From an uncultured Clostridia bacterium (GTDB lineage Bacteria > Bacillota > Clostridia > Christensenellales > Borkfalkiaceae): a stretch of DNA of 64,000 bases. Below, piece after piece: positions 25,354 through 32,766 of the stretch. The position numbers and the translations under genes are program-made. The stretch is from assembly GCA_947627575.1 (NCBI GenBank), contig CANQWN010000007.1, positions 1 through 64,000 of the forward strand. The letters are read 5' to 3'. A model generated the notes under the pieces. That model saw nothing but the letters and a program-made list of their open reading frames with translations, did no database searches and was not told where the DNA came from. Position 1 is the stretch's first letter, and each line of letters starts with the position of its first letter.

Positions 25354-26808
25354 TTGAAAAGATTTTTGTCTCTGGCGCTTACCATATGCGCGCTGTGCGC
25401 CGCTACCGCGGTTGCAGGCTGTAAAAAGAAAGAAGTTTCCACGGCGGACGAATACGAAATTTTCGCCATTTACGACGGCGAGGAGGGAAAACTTACCGCA
25501 ACCGTTGATTTTACCTACCGCAACGACACGGGCAATGAAATTTCGGATTTGAAATTCAACCTTTACGGCAACGCCTACCGCGAGGACGCCGCGTTGCAAC
25601 CCGTTTCGGCAAGCTATACGCAGAGGGCGTACTATGCGGGGAAAGATTACGGCGGAATGAAGATTACCGAAGTTGAAAACTGCGCCGGGTGGGAAGTTGC
25701 GGGCGAAGATATGAACCTGCTTACGGTAAACCTGCCTTCCGCGCTTTACCCCGACCAAAAAATTACCGTGAAGATCGATTACGAGCTGGAACTTGCCAAA
25801 GTAAACCACCGCACGGGCATAACGCCCGACACCGTAAACCTCGGCAACTTCTACCCCATACTATGCGCCTACGACCAATCGGGATTTGTGGAATGTCCCT
25901 ATTATTCCTGCGGGGACCCCTTCCTTTCGGAATGTGCCGATTACACCGTAACTTTTGATTTGCCCCCCGAATATACCGCGGCGACAAGCGGAAAGATAGT
26001 TGAAGAAAGTATGCAGGGCGACAGAAAACGGGTGTGTTGCCGTCTGGAAAACGCGCGCGATTTCGCCGCCGTGCTTTCCGACAAATTCCACGTAGCCACA
26101 GCCCAAACGCACGGCGTGGAAGTAAGCTATTACTATGTATCGGACAACAGCCCGGAAGCCTCGCTTAAAGCCGCGACGGAAAGTTTGGAATACTTTTGCG
26201 GAACTTTCGGCGATTACATATACCCCACTCTTTCTGTTGTGCAGACGGGCTTTTGCTACGGCGGAATGGAATACCCCGCGCTTACGATGATAAGCGACGC
26301 GCTGGATTCCGACGACAAAATTTATACGATAGTACACGAAAACGCCCACCAATGGTGGTACGCTATGGTGGGAAGCGACCAGCTTAACTGCGCGTGGCAG
26401 GACGAGGGGCTTGCGGAATACAGCGCGCTGATGTTCTTTGAAAACAACCCCTCCTATTCCTTCACCCGCGTGGGGCTTGTGGGCAACGCCACAAAGGCGT
26501 ACAGGGCGTACTTTACGGTGTACAGCCAGATTTTCGACGGAACGGATACTTCCATGAACAGAAATCTTTCGCAGTACAAAAGCGAGTACGAATACACCAA
26601 CATATCCTACGGGAAAGGGCTGATAATGTTTGAAACCTTGCGCAATTCCATAGGCGACGAAAAGTTTTTGGGCGCGCTTAAAAAATATTTTGCCGAAAAC
26701 AAGTGCAAAATAGCGGGCTACGAACAGCTTTACAGCAGCTTTATAGCTTGCGGCACGGACCTTGAAGGATTTTTCGACAGCTTTATAAAAGGCAAAATAG
26801 TAATTTAA
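25354..26808 (+). CDS. M1-type zinc metallopeptidase lipoprotein
   Basis: Secreted lipoprotein of 484 residues, TTG start at 25354 behind GCGAGGTG. Residues 1-23 are a signal peptide with lipobox VAGC. The core resembles gluzincin aminopeptidases: GGMEYPAL (GAMEN-like exopeptidase loop), zinc motif HENAHQWW near residues 328-335 and the second zinc ligand in WQDEGLAEYS about 20 residues later. It probably trims peptides at the outer membrane face. The N-terminal half is the usual beta-saddle domain. It has no obvious operon partner. Confidence 0.85.
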   Translation: MKRFLSLALTICALCAATAVAGCKKKEVSTADEYEIFAIYDGEEGKLTATVDFTYRNDTGNEISDLKFNLYGNAYREDAALQPVSASYTQRAYYAGKDYGGMKITEVENCAGWEVAGEDMNLLTVNLPSALYPDQKITVKIDYELELAKVNHRTGITPDTVNLGNFYPILCAYDQSGFVECPYYSCGDPFLSECADYTVTFDLPPEYTAATSGKIVEESMQGDRKRVCCRLENARDFAAVLSDKFHVATAQTHGVEVSYYYVSDNSPEASLKAATESLEYFCGTFGDYIYPTLSVVQTGFCYGGMEYPALTMISDALDSDDKIYTIVHENAHQWWYAMVGSDQLNCAWQDEGLAEYSALMFFENNPSYSFTRVGLVGNATKAYRAYFTVYSQIFDGTDTSMNRNLSQYKSEYEYTNISYGKGLIMFETLRNSIGDEKFLGALKKYFAENKCKIAGYEQLYSSFIACGTDLEGFFDSFIKGKIVI

Positions 26809-26816
26809 AAAAATGC

Positions 26817-26845
26817 TTGCATTTGCGCCCCTTATGGGTTATAAT
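26817..26845 (+). promoter_or_regulatory. Promoter giving a leaderless mRNA for corA
   Basis: -35 TTGCAT (26817-26822), 17-nt spacer, -10 TATAAT (26840-26845); the ATG is at 26853, 7 nt downstream. An earlier ATG inside this gap is followed at once by a stop. Confidence 0.75.
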
Positions 26846-26852
26846 GGCGTAG

Positions 26853-27845
26853 ATGATACAGTTTTTTATTACCGACAACGAAGGGAAGCTGGAAAAGCGC
26901 GATACTTTTACGCCCAAATGCTGGGTTGATATGATAAACCCCAGCGACGACGAGTGCGAAAAGGCGGCTGAATTTTGCGGCGTTCCCGAAGATATGATTA
27001 AGGCGGCGTTGGACGAGGAAGAACGCGCCCGTACGGAATTTGACGACGGGTGCAGTCTGTTCCTCGTAGACTGCCCCATAATCAACGAAGAGGACGGGGT
27101 GGACGTTTACGACACCCTGCCCCTTGCCGTTATTTACAACAACAACTGCGTCATCACCGTCTGCCTGAAAGGCAATACCGTGCTTAAAGAATTTATTGTC
27201 GGCAGGACGAAAGTATATACCCAAAAGCCCGTGCATTTTATGCTTACCTTCCTTTTGGGCAACGCAAAGCGTTACCTCTACTGCCTGAAACAGATCGACC
27301 GCAAAAATCACCGCATACAAAGCGAAATGGGCAGGACGATGAGAAACAGCGAGATAGTTCAGCTGTTGGACCTGCAAAATTCGCTTGTGTACTTTTCCAC
27401 CTCCCTCGGCTCGAACACGAGGGTGTACGAAAAACTTTCCAAAGTGGAAGGCGTTGCCACCAGCGAGGAATATCAGGACCTGTATGACGACGTGCTTATC
27501 GAAAGCCGTCAGGCGCTGGAAACCTGCAATATATATAAGAATATTTTAAGCGTGACGATGGACGCGTACGGTTCGGTTATTTCCAACAACGCCAACGGCA
27601 CTATGCGCAAACTTACCATAATCACCATTCTGCTTGCAATCCCCACAATGATTGCGGGGTTCTGGGGAATGAATATGCCCGTCCCGGGCGAAGGTTCGGG
27701 GAACACGCTGTGGTTCTGGCTTGTGATTGCGGGCACGTTTTTGCTTACCCTTGCCGTAGCCTTTATAGTGACGCAGATGGGAATGTATTCCCCCCGCAGA
27801 CAGAGAAAGAGACGTAGGCGGAAGAAGCGCGACGGGGAGATGTGA
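26853..27845 (+). CDS. corA: CorA family magnesium transporter
   Basis: Pentameric Mg2+ channel subunit of 330 residues. A long cytoplasmic domain precedes two C-terminal membrane helices (about 252-272 and 284-308) with the GMN selectivity motif in FWGMNMP between them. The C-terminal tail is very basic (RRQRKRRRRKK). The mRNA seems leaderless. A zinc-ribbon protein begins 2 bp downstream. Confidence 0.93.
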   Translation: MIQFFITDNEGKLEKRDTFTPKCWVDMINPSDDECEKAAEFCGVPEDMIKAALDEEERARTEFDDGCSLFLVDCPIINEEDGVDVYDTLPLAVIYNNNCVITVCLKGNTVLKEFIVGRTKVYTQKPVHFMLTFLLGNAKRYLYCLKQIDRKNHRIQSEMGRTMRNSEIVQLLDLQNSLVYFSTSLGSNTRVYEKLSKVEGVATSEEYQDLYDDVLIESRQALETCNIYKNILSVTMDAYGSVISNNANGTMRKLTIITILLAIPTMIAGFWGMNMPVPGEGSGNTLWFWLVIAGTFLLTLAVAFIVTQMGMYSPRRQRKRRRRKKRDGEM

Positions 27846-27846
27846 A

Positions 27847-28044
27847 ATGCCGCTTTTGCAATACCGTTGCCCCGCGTGCGGCAAAACCTTTGAAGAGCTT
27901 GTAAAAAAATTTACCGACGAGATACATTGCCCCGCGTGCGGCAAAACCGCCGAAAGATGTTACTGCGGCGCAATGTTCACCGCCACGGGCAAGAAAACGC
28001 AAAAATGCAGCGGCAATTGCAGTACCTGCGGCGGCTGTAAATAA
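27847..28044 (+). CDS. FmdB-type zinc-ribbon protein with Cys-rich tail
   Basis: A 65-residue protein with two CPACG knuckles forming an FmdB-like zinc ribbon (residues 8-35), followed by CYCG and an unusual C-terminal tail with CSGNCSTCGGC. Family members are annotated as putative regulators with no firm function. It is cotranscribed with corA (1 nt between stop and start). Confidence 0.75.
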   Translation: MPLLQYRCPACGKTFEELVKKFTDEIHCPACGKTAERCYCGAMFTATGKKTQKCSGNCSTCGGCK

Positions 28045-28051
28045 TTAAGAC

Positions 28052-28078
28052 GGACGGAATTTATTCCGTCCTTTTTTT
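28052..28078 (+). terminator. Terminator of corA-zinc ribbon operon
   Basis: Stem GGACGGAAT / ATTCCGTCC followed by T7. Confidence 0.85.
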
Positions 28079-28081
28079 ATG

Positions 28082-28112
28082 CGCGCGGAATTTTTGCCGC
28101 GCGTTTTTATTT
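28082..28112 (+). terminator. Second tandem hairpin
   Basis: Stem CGCGCGG / CCGCGCG (28082-28088 with 28097-28103) followed by TTTTTATTTATT. Confidence 0.6.
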
Positions 28113-28162
28113 ATTATGTCGCGCGCGTGCGTTTGTCGCCCCGAAAAAATATCGCAACCGCC

Positions 28163-28191
28163 GTATAAAACGCGCGGCAAAAGGCTATAAC
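28163..28191 (+). promoter_or_regulatory. Candidate forespore (sigma-F/G type) promoter
   Basis: GTATA (28163-28167), 15-nt spacer, GGCTATAAC (28183-28191), which resembles the Bacillus sigma-F pattern GywTA-n15-GGnnAnAnT with mismatches at the end of the -10. It lies about 28 nt before the YwmB-like gene; spoIIQ is a sigma-F target in Bacillus. Confidence 0.35.
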
Positions 28192-28218
28192 CCGTATGAA
28201 ACTTTAAGGGGGGCGAAG

Positions 28219-28638
28219 ATGCGGGCGGTAAAACACATTATTTTGGCGGCGTTTGCGGTTGCGCTTTGCGCGTTGCCGGGTTTGCTTAAAACGCGGCTGT
28301 GCTTTGCCGGCGGAACCGACCGGGCGTTCTTTTGCGGGCACACTTCGGCGGACTGCCGCGAGGTGGAATGCGGAAAATTTCCTGCGCTGGAAAGGCTTGC
28401 GCTTAAAGACGTATGCGGCGAAAAAGCCTACTACCCCTCCTTCGACCTCGAAAGTTTTTTAAACGGCGTAAACGGCAAAATTCTGTTTACCGAAGAGTGC
28501 GGCGACGGCGTGAATTACTACTGTTCCGCAAACCTGCCGTACAGCATAACGCTTTACGGCGAAGAGGTGAACCTGCACGTCTTTATGCGCGGCGACGGCG
28601 CAACGGTGGGTTCGCCGATAATTTTCGGCGGATACTGA
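28219..28638 (+). CDS. Exported YwmB-like protein (short)
   Basis: A 139-residue protein with an N-terminal signal or anchor (HIILAAFAVALCALPG) and an otherwise polar sequence. The C-terminal part (VNLHVFMRGDG ... GSPIIFGGY) resembles the end of YwmB, the TATA-binding-fold protein encoded near spoIID/spoIIQ in Bacillus, but the protein is much shorter than YwmB (about 240 residues). Identification leans on the next gene being SpoIIQ-like and is tentative. AAGGGGGG precedes the ATG. Confidence 0.5.
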   Translation: MRAVKHIILAAFAVALCALPGLLKTRLCFAGGTDRAFFCGHTSADCREVECGKFPALERLALKDVCGEKAYYPSFDLESFLNGVNGKILFTEECGDGVNYYCSANLPYSITLYGEEVNLHVFMRGDGATVGSPIIFGGY

Positions 28639-28688
28639 ATAAAACGCTTTTTACCCGTCAATATCTTTTGTGAAGGAGTTTTAAATAT

Positions 28689-29348
28689 ATGAAAGAAGAA
28701 AAAAAGAAAAGCAAAAAGAAAATCTTACTCTACTATTTAATTCTCGGGATCTGCCTGCTTGTCATAGCGGCGGTTACGGTAACCGTTATCTTTGCGGTAA
28801 ACCGCTCGGGAAAGAATAAGTTGACCGCGGACGGCGGCACGCAACAGCAGCCCTCCGAACAGAACCCCGGCAATTCCGGCGGCAGCACAGTAAATCCCCC
28901 CGACGACGAAGAGCCGCAAGACACTTCCTCGGCATACGAATTTTGCCTGCCCGTAGACAACGCGGAAGTTACCACCAAATACGAATTTTACGCCAACGAG
29001 ACCATACACCAATACCGCGACCATATGGGTATGGACTTTAAGGGCAACGCGGGCGACAACGTTATGGCGGCGATAGACGGCACCGTTGTGGAAGTAGGAA
29101 GGGACAACGTGTATTACGGCGGTTACGTAATTATTTCCCACGCGAATAACATACAGACCGTATATAAATTCATCGACCCCGCCGCAGAACTTAAAGTAGG
29201 CGACAAGGTGAACCGCGGCGATGTTATAGGCTGTATAGCCGAAGCCTGCGGGATAGAAAAATATCAGGGCGCGCATTTGCATTTCGAAGTTAAAGAAAAC
29301 GATAAAAATACCGACCCCGCAAATCATCTGAACGGCATTGAAAAATAA
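28689..29348 (+). CDS. SpoIIQ-like M23 family membrane protein
   Basis: A 219-residue protein with a Lys-rich cytoplasmic start, one membrane helix (about 12-38), a Ser/Pro/Gln-rich linker and an M23/LytM domain. The zinc motifs are present: HMGMDF (HxxxD) and HLHFEV (HxH). In Bacillus, SpoIIQ of this architecture anchors the SpoIIIAH channel in the forespore membrane, with LytM residues often degenerate; in clostridial forms they can be intact, as here. A general M23 endopeptidase is the alternative. GAAGGAG gives a good ribosome binding site. Confidence 0.75.
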   Translation: MKEEKKKSKKKILLYYLILGICLLVIAAVTVTVIFAVNRSGKNKLTADGGTQQQPSEQNPGNSGGSTVNPPDDEEPQDTSSAYEFCLPVDNAEVTTKYEFYANETIHQYRDHMGMDFKGNAGDNVMAAIDGTVVEVGRDNVYYGGYVIISHANNIQTVYKFIDPAAELKVGDKVNRGDVIGCIAEACGIEKYQGAHLHFEVKENDKNTDPANHLNGIEK

Positions 29349-29366
29349 TATACCCATCCCCCCGAA

Positions 29367-29403
29367 GCCCCGAGCGCGGTTTTCCGTGCGCGGGGCTTTT
29401 TTT
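29367..29403 (+). terminator. Terminator of the SpoIIQ-like gene
   Basis: Stem GCCCCG(A)GCGCGG / CCGTGCGCGGGGC around TTTT, followed by T7. Confidence 0.85.
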
Positions 29404-29462
29404 ACGCTTTTTTGCGCCGCTTATTTTAATCCCGGGCGGCATATGTAAAATAGTCTATAAAA

Positions 29463-29570
29463 ATGTTATTTTCATTCAAATGTGAAAATTAATTGCAATT
29501 TTAAAATATTAAAAATGAAAATTAACATATTTTATACTTACAAACATAAAATAATGATAGAAAATAACAT
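29463..29570. repeat. Cluster of GAAAAT(T)AACAT repeats in AT-rich DNA
   Basis: Copies: ATGTTATTTTC (29463-29473, inverted), GAAAATTAATT (29484-29494, partial), GAAAATTAACAT (29517-29528) and GAAAATAACAT (29560-29570). They lie within about 200 bp of unusually AT-rich sequence immediately upstream of the microprotein promoter and look like operator or UP-type sites. No coding region is seen from 29404 to 29696. Confidence 0.6.
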
Positions 29571-29602
29571 ATATAAAATTTTTAAAATTTTTTCAACTGT
29601 TA

Positions 29603-29631
29603 TTGACTAACATTTTTTTTAGTGCTAAACT
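29603..29631 (+). promoter_or_regulatory. Promoter of the microprotein locus
   Basis: -35 TTGACT (29603-29608), 17-nt spacer, -10 TAAACT (29626-29631). The transcript would start near 29638 and carry both microprotein genes to the terminator at 30011. Confidence 0.7.
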
Positions 29632-29696
29632 ATGGGCAAATCGAGGGAGGAAATACCCTTGATGCACAAATTAAATCTTTCAGGAGGTTTAAAACA

Positions 29697-29789
29697 ATGA
29701 CTACGATTTACGATATGTTGAACGAGCTGGACGACTGCGCGAAAGGGGTTTCCCCTCTTTCGTACGTAGCTTTGAACTGCGCAAGATAA
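29697..29789 (+). CDS. 30-residue microprotein A, unknown
   Basis: Not recognised. A 30-codon frame starting at 29697 behind a perfect AGGAGG. It begins MTTIYDMLNELDD, has a variable middle (CAKGV) and ends SPLSYVALNCAR. A tandem paralogue at 29893 shares IYDMLNE-x-DD and SPL-x-YVALNCAR, while the matching codons differ mostly at synonymous positions (for example ATT/ATC, TTG/TTA, GAG/GAA, GTA/GTT, AAC/AAT). That pattern indicates selection on the peptide. There is no signal peptide; the N-terminal half is acidic and the C-terminal half mildly hydrophobic, with cysteines at 14 and 28. Confidence 0.7.
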   Translation: MTTIYDMLNELDDCAKGVSPLSYVALNCAR

Positions 29790-29892
29790 TTATAAATATA
29801 ATTTTGTAACCCCTGTTCCGCGCAAGGCTCGGTAAAAAGCCGCGGCGGACATACCCGATCATGAAAATAAGTTTAAAGGAGGTGCCTTTAAT

Positions 29893-29988
29893 ATGTTTAT
29901 CTACGATATGTTAAACGAAATGGACGACGTCAACGGCAGAGAATATATCTCACCTCTGTGCTACGTTGCTCTCAATTGCGCAAGATAA
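29893..29988 (+). CDS. 31-residue microprotein B, paralogue of A
   Basis: Not recognised. A 31-codon frame starting at 29893 behind AAGGAGGTG. It opens MFIYDMLNEMDD, has its own middle (VNGREYI) and ends SPLCYVALNCAR, with cysteines at 23 and 29. The spacer from microprotein A (29790-29892) contains no other clear gene. Both microproteins have strong ribosome binding sites and share one promoter and terminator. Possible roles include a signalling or RiPP-like precursor or a small regulatory protein, but no modifying enzyme or exporter lies beside them, so none is proposed. Confidence 0.7.
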   Translation: MFIYDMLNEMDDVNGREYISPLCYVALNCAR

Positions 29989-30010
29989 TTTTCATTGAAT
30001 AAAAAGATAG

Positions 30011-30049
30011 GTCGGCGTGTAAACATTTTTACGCGCCGACTTATATTTT
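30011..30049 (+). terminator. Terminator of the microprotein locus
   Basis: 13-bp stem (30011-30023 with 30028-30040, one G-T pair) around CATT, followed by TTATATTTTG. It may also serve the converging regulator gene. Confidence 0.8.
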
Positions 30050-30063
30050 GCAAAAAATAATTT

Positions 30064-31395
30064 TCAGATGCGGTTTATCTGTTCCGCGGTTACGCCCGAA
30101 TAGTTTAAAACGGCTTTGCCCCCCGCCCCTTCCACGGGGGCGAACAGGTAATCGGAAACGCACTTCACGTTTATGCCGCGCGCGGCGGCAAGCCTCTTTA
30201 TCTCCCCGTCCGTAAGCGAGGGGATATTTGCTATCATATGCAGTCCGCTTCCGCTGTCCTCAAGCGTCACGCCCTTAAACTTCCCCGCGCGTTCGCACAG
30301 GGTCTGCCGCACGCCGCGGTAATAGTTTTTAAGGCGGTTTAGGTGCCTTTCAAAGTAGCCGCCGTCGATAAGTTTCGCCAAAGTTTTCTGCTCGAACAGC
30401 GGCACAACGCAAGCCGAACTGCCGAACAGGGACAGATATTTTTCGTACAGCGCGGCGGGCAGAACCATATACCCCAACCGCATTGAAGGGGCAAGGCTTT
30501 TGGAAAAGGTGTTCATATATATCACCCTGTCCGCGCCCAACCCGAAAGCGCATTGCAGGGGCTTGCCCGAAAGCCTGAATTCGCTGTCGTAATCGTCCTC
30601 TATAACGTACGCGCCGCGCGAGCGCGCCCAATTGATTATCTTTGCCCTGCTGCCCATAGGCGTAACCGCGCCCGTGGGGAACTGGTGGGAGGGCGAAAAG
30701 TGCAACACGTCCGCCCCCGTTTTTTCAAGTTCTTCCGGGTCAACGCCGTTCGCGCCCACGTTTACGAAGCGGCACTCCGCCCCGTTCAGCTTATATGTGT
30801 TGTAAATTTTATTGTACCCGGGGTTTTCCAGCGCGAAAATTTTATCCCTGCCGAGAAGCTGAACTATTACCCCGTACAGGTATTCCGCCCCCGCGCCTAT
30901 CACCACAAGGCGCGGGTCCACGTCTATGCCGCGCGCACGGTAAAGATAGCCCGCCACCGCGCTTTTAAGTTCGGGGTCGCCGTCGCAGGGCACACGTTCA
31001 AGCAGATGCGCGCCGCAGTCCGAAAGCACGCCGCGCATAAGCCGCGCCCATACCGAAAACGGAAACAGTTCTGCGGGGGGTGCGCCGTGAACGAAGTCCG
31101 CGGTAAATTTTTTCTGTTCGGCGCGTTCGGGCAAAGCCGCGGTTTTTTCGCCGTAAAATTGCACGTTCACGTCCTCTACAAAGTATCCGCTTCTCGGTTC
31201 CGAACGGATATATCCCTCGGCAAGCAACTGCTCGTATGCGGTCTGCACGGTTATTACGCTTACGGAAAGATTTTCGGCGAGGGTGCGTTTGGAGGGCAAC
31301 TTTTCGCCCGCTTTCAGCTTACCGGAAAGTATATCGTTGCGGATATGGCGGTAAAGCGAAAGATATTTGCAACATTGTAACTCGTAAGTAAGCAT
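30064..31395 (-). CDS. MocR/PdxR-type regulator (GntR HTH fused to aminotransferase)
   Basis: A 443-residue transcription factor. Residues 1-75 form a GntR winged helix (LPSKRTLAENLSVSVITVQTAYEQL); the rest is a fold type I aminotransferase-like domain with PLP lysine in NTFSKSLAPSMRLGY. Relatives sense PLP or amino acid adducts and regulate vitamin B6, GABA or amino acid genes. No pdxST lies here, so the target is unknown. A pair of TACGTA boxes overlaps its leader, suggesting autoregulation. AAAGGTG precedes the ATG. Confidence 0.9.
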   Translation of the reverse strand: MLTYELQCCKYLSLYRHIRNDILSGKLKAGEKLPSKRTLAENLSVSVITVQTAYEQLLAEGYIRSEPRSGYFVEDVNVQFYGEKTAALPERAEQKKFTADFVHGAPPAELFPFSVWARLMRGVLSDCGAHLLERVPCDGDPELKSAVAGYLYRARGIDVDPRLVVIGAGAEYLYGVIVQLLGRDKIFALENPGYNKIYNTYKLNGAECRFVNVGANGVDPEELEKTGADVLHFSPSHQFPTGAVTPMGSRAKIINWARSRGAYVIEDDYDSEFRLSGKPLQCAFGLGADRVIYMNTFSKSLAPSMRLGYMVLPAALYEKYLSLFGSSACVVPLFEQKTLAKLIDGGYFERHLNRLKNYYRGVRQTLCERAGKFKGVTLEDSGSGLHMIANIPSLTDGEIKRLAAARGINVKCVSDYLFAPVEGAGGKAVLNYSGVTAEQINRI

Positions 31396-31419
31396 GGCGC
31401 ACCTTTGGTATTAAAAATT

Positions 31420-31436
31420 TACGTAATTGCTACGTA
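31420..31436. promoter_or_regulatory. Putative autoregulatory operator (paired TACGTA)
   Basis: Two palindromic TACGTA boxes (31420-31425 and 31431-31436) separated by 5 nt, just downstream of the -10 box of the MocR-type gene. Confidence 0.5.
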
Positions 31437-31439
31437 TCT

Positions 31440-31468
31440 ATAATATCACAACCTTTGAACGCCGTCAA
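31440..31468 (-). promoter_or_regulatory. Promoter of the MocR-type gene
   Basis: -35 TTGACG (31463-31468), 17-nt spacer, -10 TATTAT (31440-31445). Confidence 0.65.
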
Positions 31469-31471
31469 CGT

Positions 31472-31505
31472 AAAACGCGCGGCGGGAAACATTTCCCGCC
31501 GCGCG
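31472..31505 (-). terminator. Terminator of icd
   Basis: Perfect 14-bp stem (31476-31489 with 31492-31505) with a 2-nt formal loop, followed on the minus strand by TTTTA; 6 nt after the icd stop. Confidence 0.75.
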
Positions 31506-31511
31506 CATATG

Positions 31512-32717
31512 TTACAGCTTTTCGGCTATCTTATTTAAAAATTCGCGCGTGGTAAGCGTTACGGGTTGCACCCCGCGCCGTTTGAACATAGGTATCAGAT
31601 CCCCCGTCATATATCCCGACGAAATAAGTTGCAAAGTACTTTTTTCAAGTTTGCGGCAAAATTGCGGCAGTTTTTCGTCGCCGTCCAGCTCGCCGCGTTT
31701 TTTCAGCGCGCCCGTCCACGCCCAAATGGTAGCCACGGGGTTGGTTGACGTGCTTTCGCCTTTTAAATGCCTGTAATAGTGCCGCGTAACCGTGCCGTGC
31801 GCCGCCTCGTATTCGTACTTTCCGTCCGGAGAAACAAGCACGGAACTCATCATCCCCAGCGAGCCGTACGCCGTTGCCACCATATCGCTCATAACGTCGC
31901 CGTCGTAATTTTTGCATACCCAAAGCATCCCGCCGTCGCTGCGTATAACGCGCGCCACAACGTCGTCTATAAGGGTATACATAAAGTACAGCCCGCGCTT
32001 TTCGTATTCCGCCCTGTACTTTTCGTATATCTCGTTGAATATATCCTTAAAACGGTGGTCGTACGTCTTTGAAATGGTATCCTTTGCGCCCATCCAGACG
32101 GGCAGATTGTTTTCCAGCCCGTAATTGAAACAGCTTTCCGCAAACGCCGCAATGGATTTATCCAGATTGTGCACGCCCTGAATAATCCCCTCTCCGTCGG
32201 CAAAATCGTGTATAAGCGAGCTTTTTATCTGCCTGCCCTCGCTGTCGCACACCACAAGATACGCCTTGCCGCCCTTTTCCACCCTGTCCTCCACGGCGTT
32301 GTAAATGTCGCCGTAGGCGTGGCGGGCTATCGCTATGGGTTTTTTCCAGCCCGGTATGTAGGGGCGTATCCCCTTTACCGTTATGGGCGAGCGGAAAACG
32401 GTTCCGTCCATAATCCGCCTTATCGTGCCGTTGGGACTTGCCCACGCCTTTTTAAGTTTATATTCTTCCACTCTCTGCGCGTTGGGCGTTATCGTGGCGC
32501 ACTTAACCGCCACGCCCAAACGCTTTGCGGCAAGCGCGGCTTGTTCGGTAACCCCGTCGCAGGTGGCGTCGCGGTTCACAAGCCCCAAATCGTAATATTC
32601 CGTTTTCAGGTCGATAAACGGCTTTAAAAGTATATCCTTTATCCAGCCCCACATTACGCGGGTCATCTCGTCCCCGTCCATTTCCACGACGGGCGTGCGC
32701 ATAGAAATTTTAGCCAT
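31512..32717 (-). CDS. icd: NADP-dependent isocitrate dehydrogenase
   Basis: Oxidises isocitrate to 2-oxoglutarate with NADP+. The 401-residue sequence belongs to the dimeric IDH subfamily shared with eukaryotes: TPVVEMDGDEMTR at the N-terminus, SPNGTIRRIMDGTVFR (substrate Ser and Arg), and a metal site in LIDDVVARVIRSDGG and CKNYDGDVMSD. It has its own promoter inside the end of ddl and a GAAAGAGG ribosome binding site. No other TCA gene lies nearby, so it probably serves glutamate synthesis. Confidence 0.95.
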   Translation of the reverse strand: MAKISMRTPVVEMDGDEMTRVMWGWIKDILLKPFIDLKTEYYDLGLVNRDATCDGVTEQAALAAKRLGVAVKCATITPNAQRVEEYKLKKAWASPNGTIRRIMDGTVFRSPITVKGIRPYIPGWKKPIAIARHAYGDIYNAVEDRVEKGGKAYLVVCDSEGRQIKSSLIHDFADGEGIIQGVHNLDKSIAAFAESCFNYGLENNLPVWMGAKDTISKTYDHRFKDIFNEIYEKYRAEYEKRGLYFMYTLIDDVVARVIRSDGGMLWVCKNYDGDVMSDMVATAYGSLGMMSSVLVSPDGKYEYEAAHGTVTRHYYRHLKGESTSTNPVATIWAWTGALKKRGELDGDEKLPQFCRKLEKSTLQLISSGYMTGDLIPMFKRRGVQPVTLTTREFLNKIAEKL

Positions 32718-32736
32718 AGCGTATCCTCTTTCAATG

Positions 32737-32766
32737 ATTATACACTATTTTCCGCGCGTCTTACAA
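32737..32766 (-). promoter_or_regulatory. Promoter of icd
   Basis: -35 TTGTAA (32761-32766, in the last codons of ddl), 18-nt spacer, -10 TATAAT (32737-32742). Confidence 0.6.

Noticed and set aside
29662..29700. 12-codon frame (MHKLNLSGGLKQ) overlapping microprotein A start as ATGA
   Set aside because: It covers the Shine-Dalgarno of microprotein A and has none of its own; could be a chance frame.
29873..29926. 17-codon frame overlapping the start of microprotein B
   Set aside because: Runs through the ribosome binding site in another frame and lacks a conserved counterpart.
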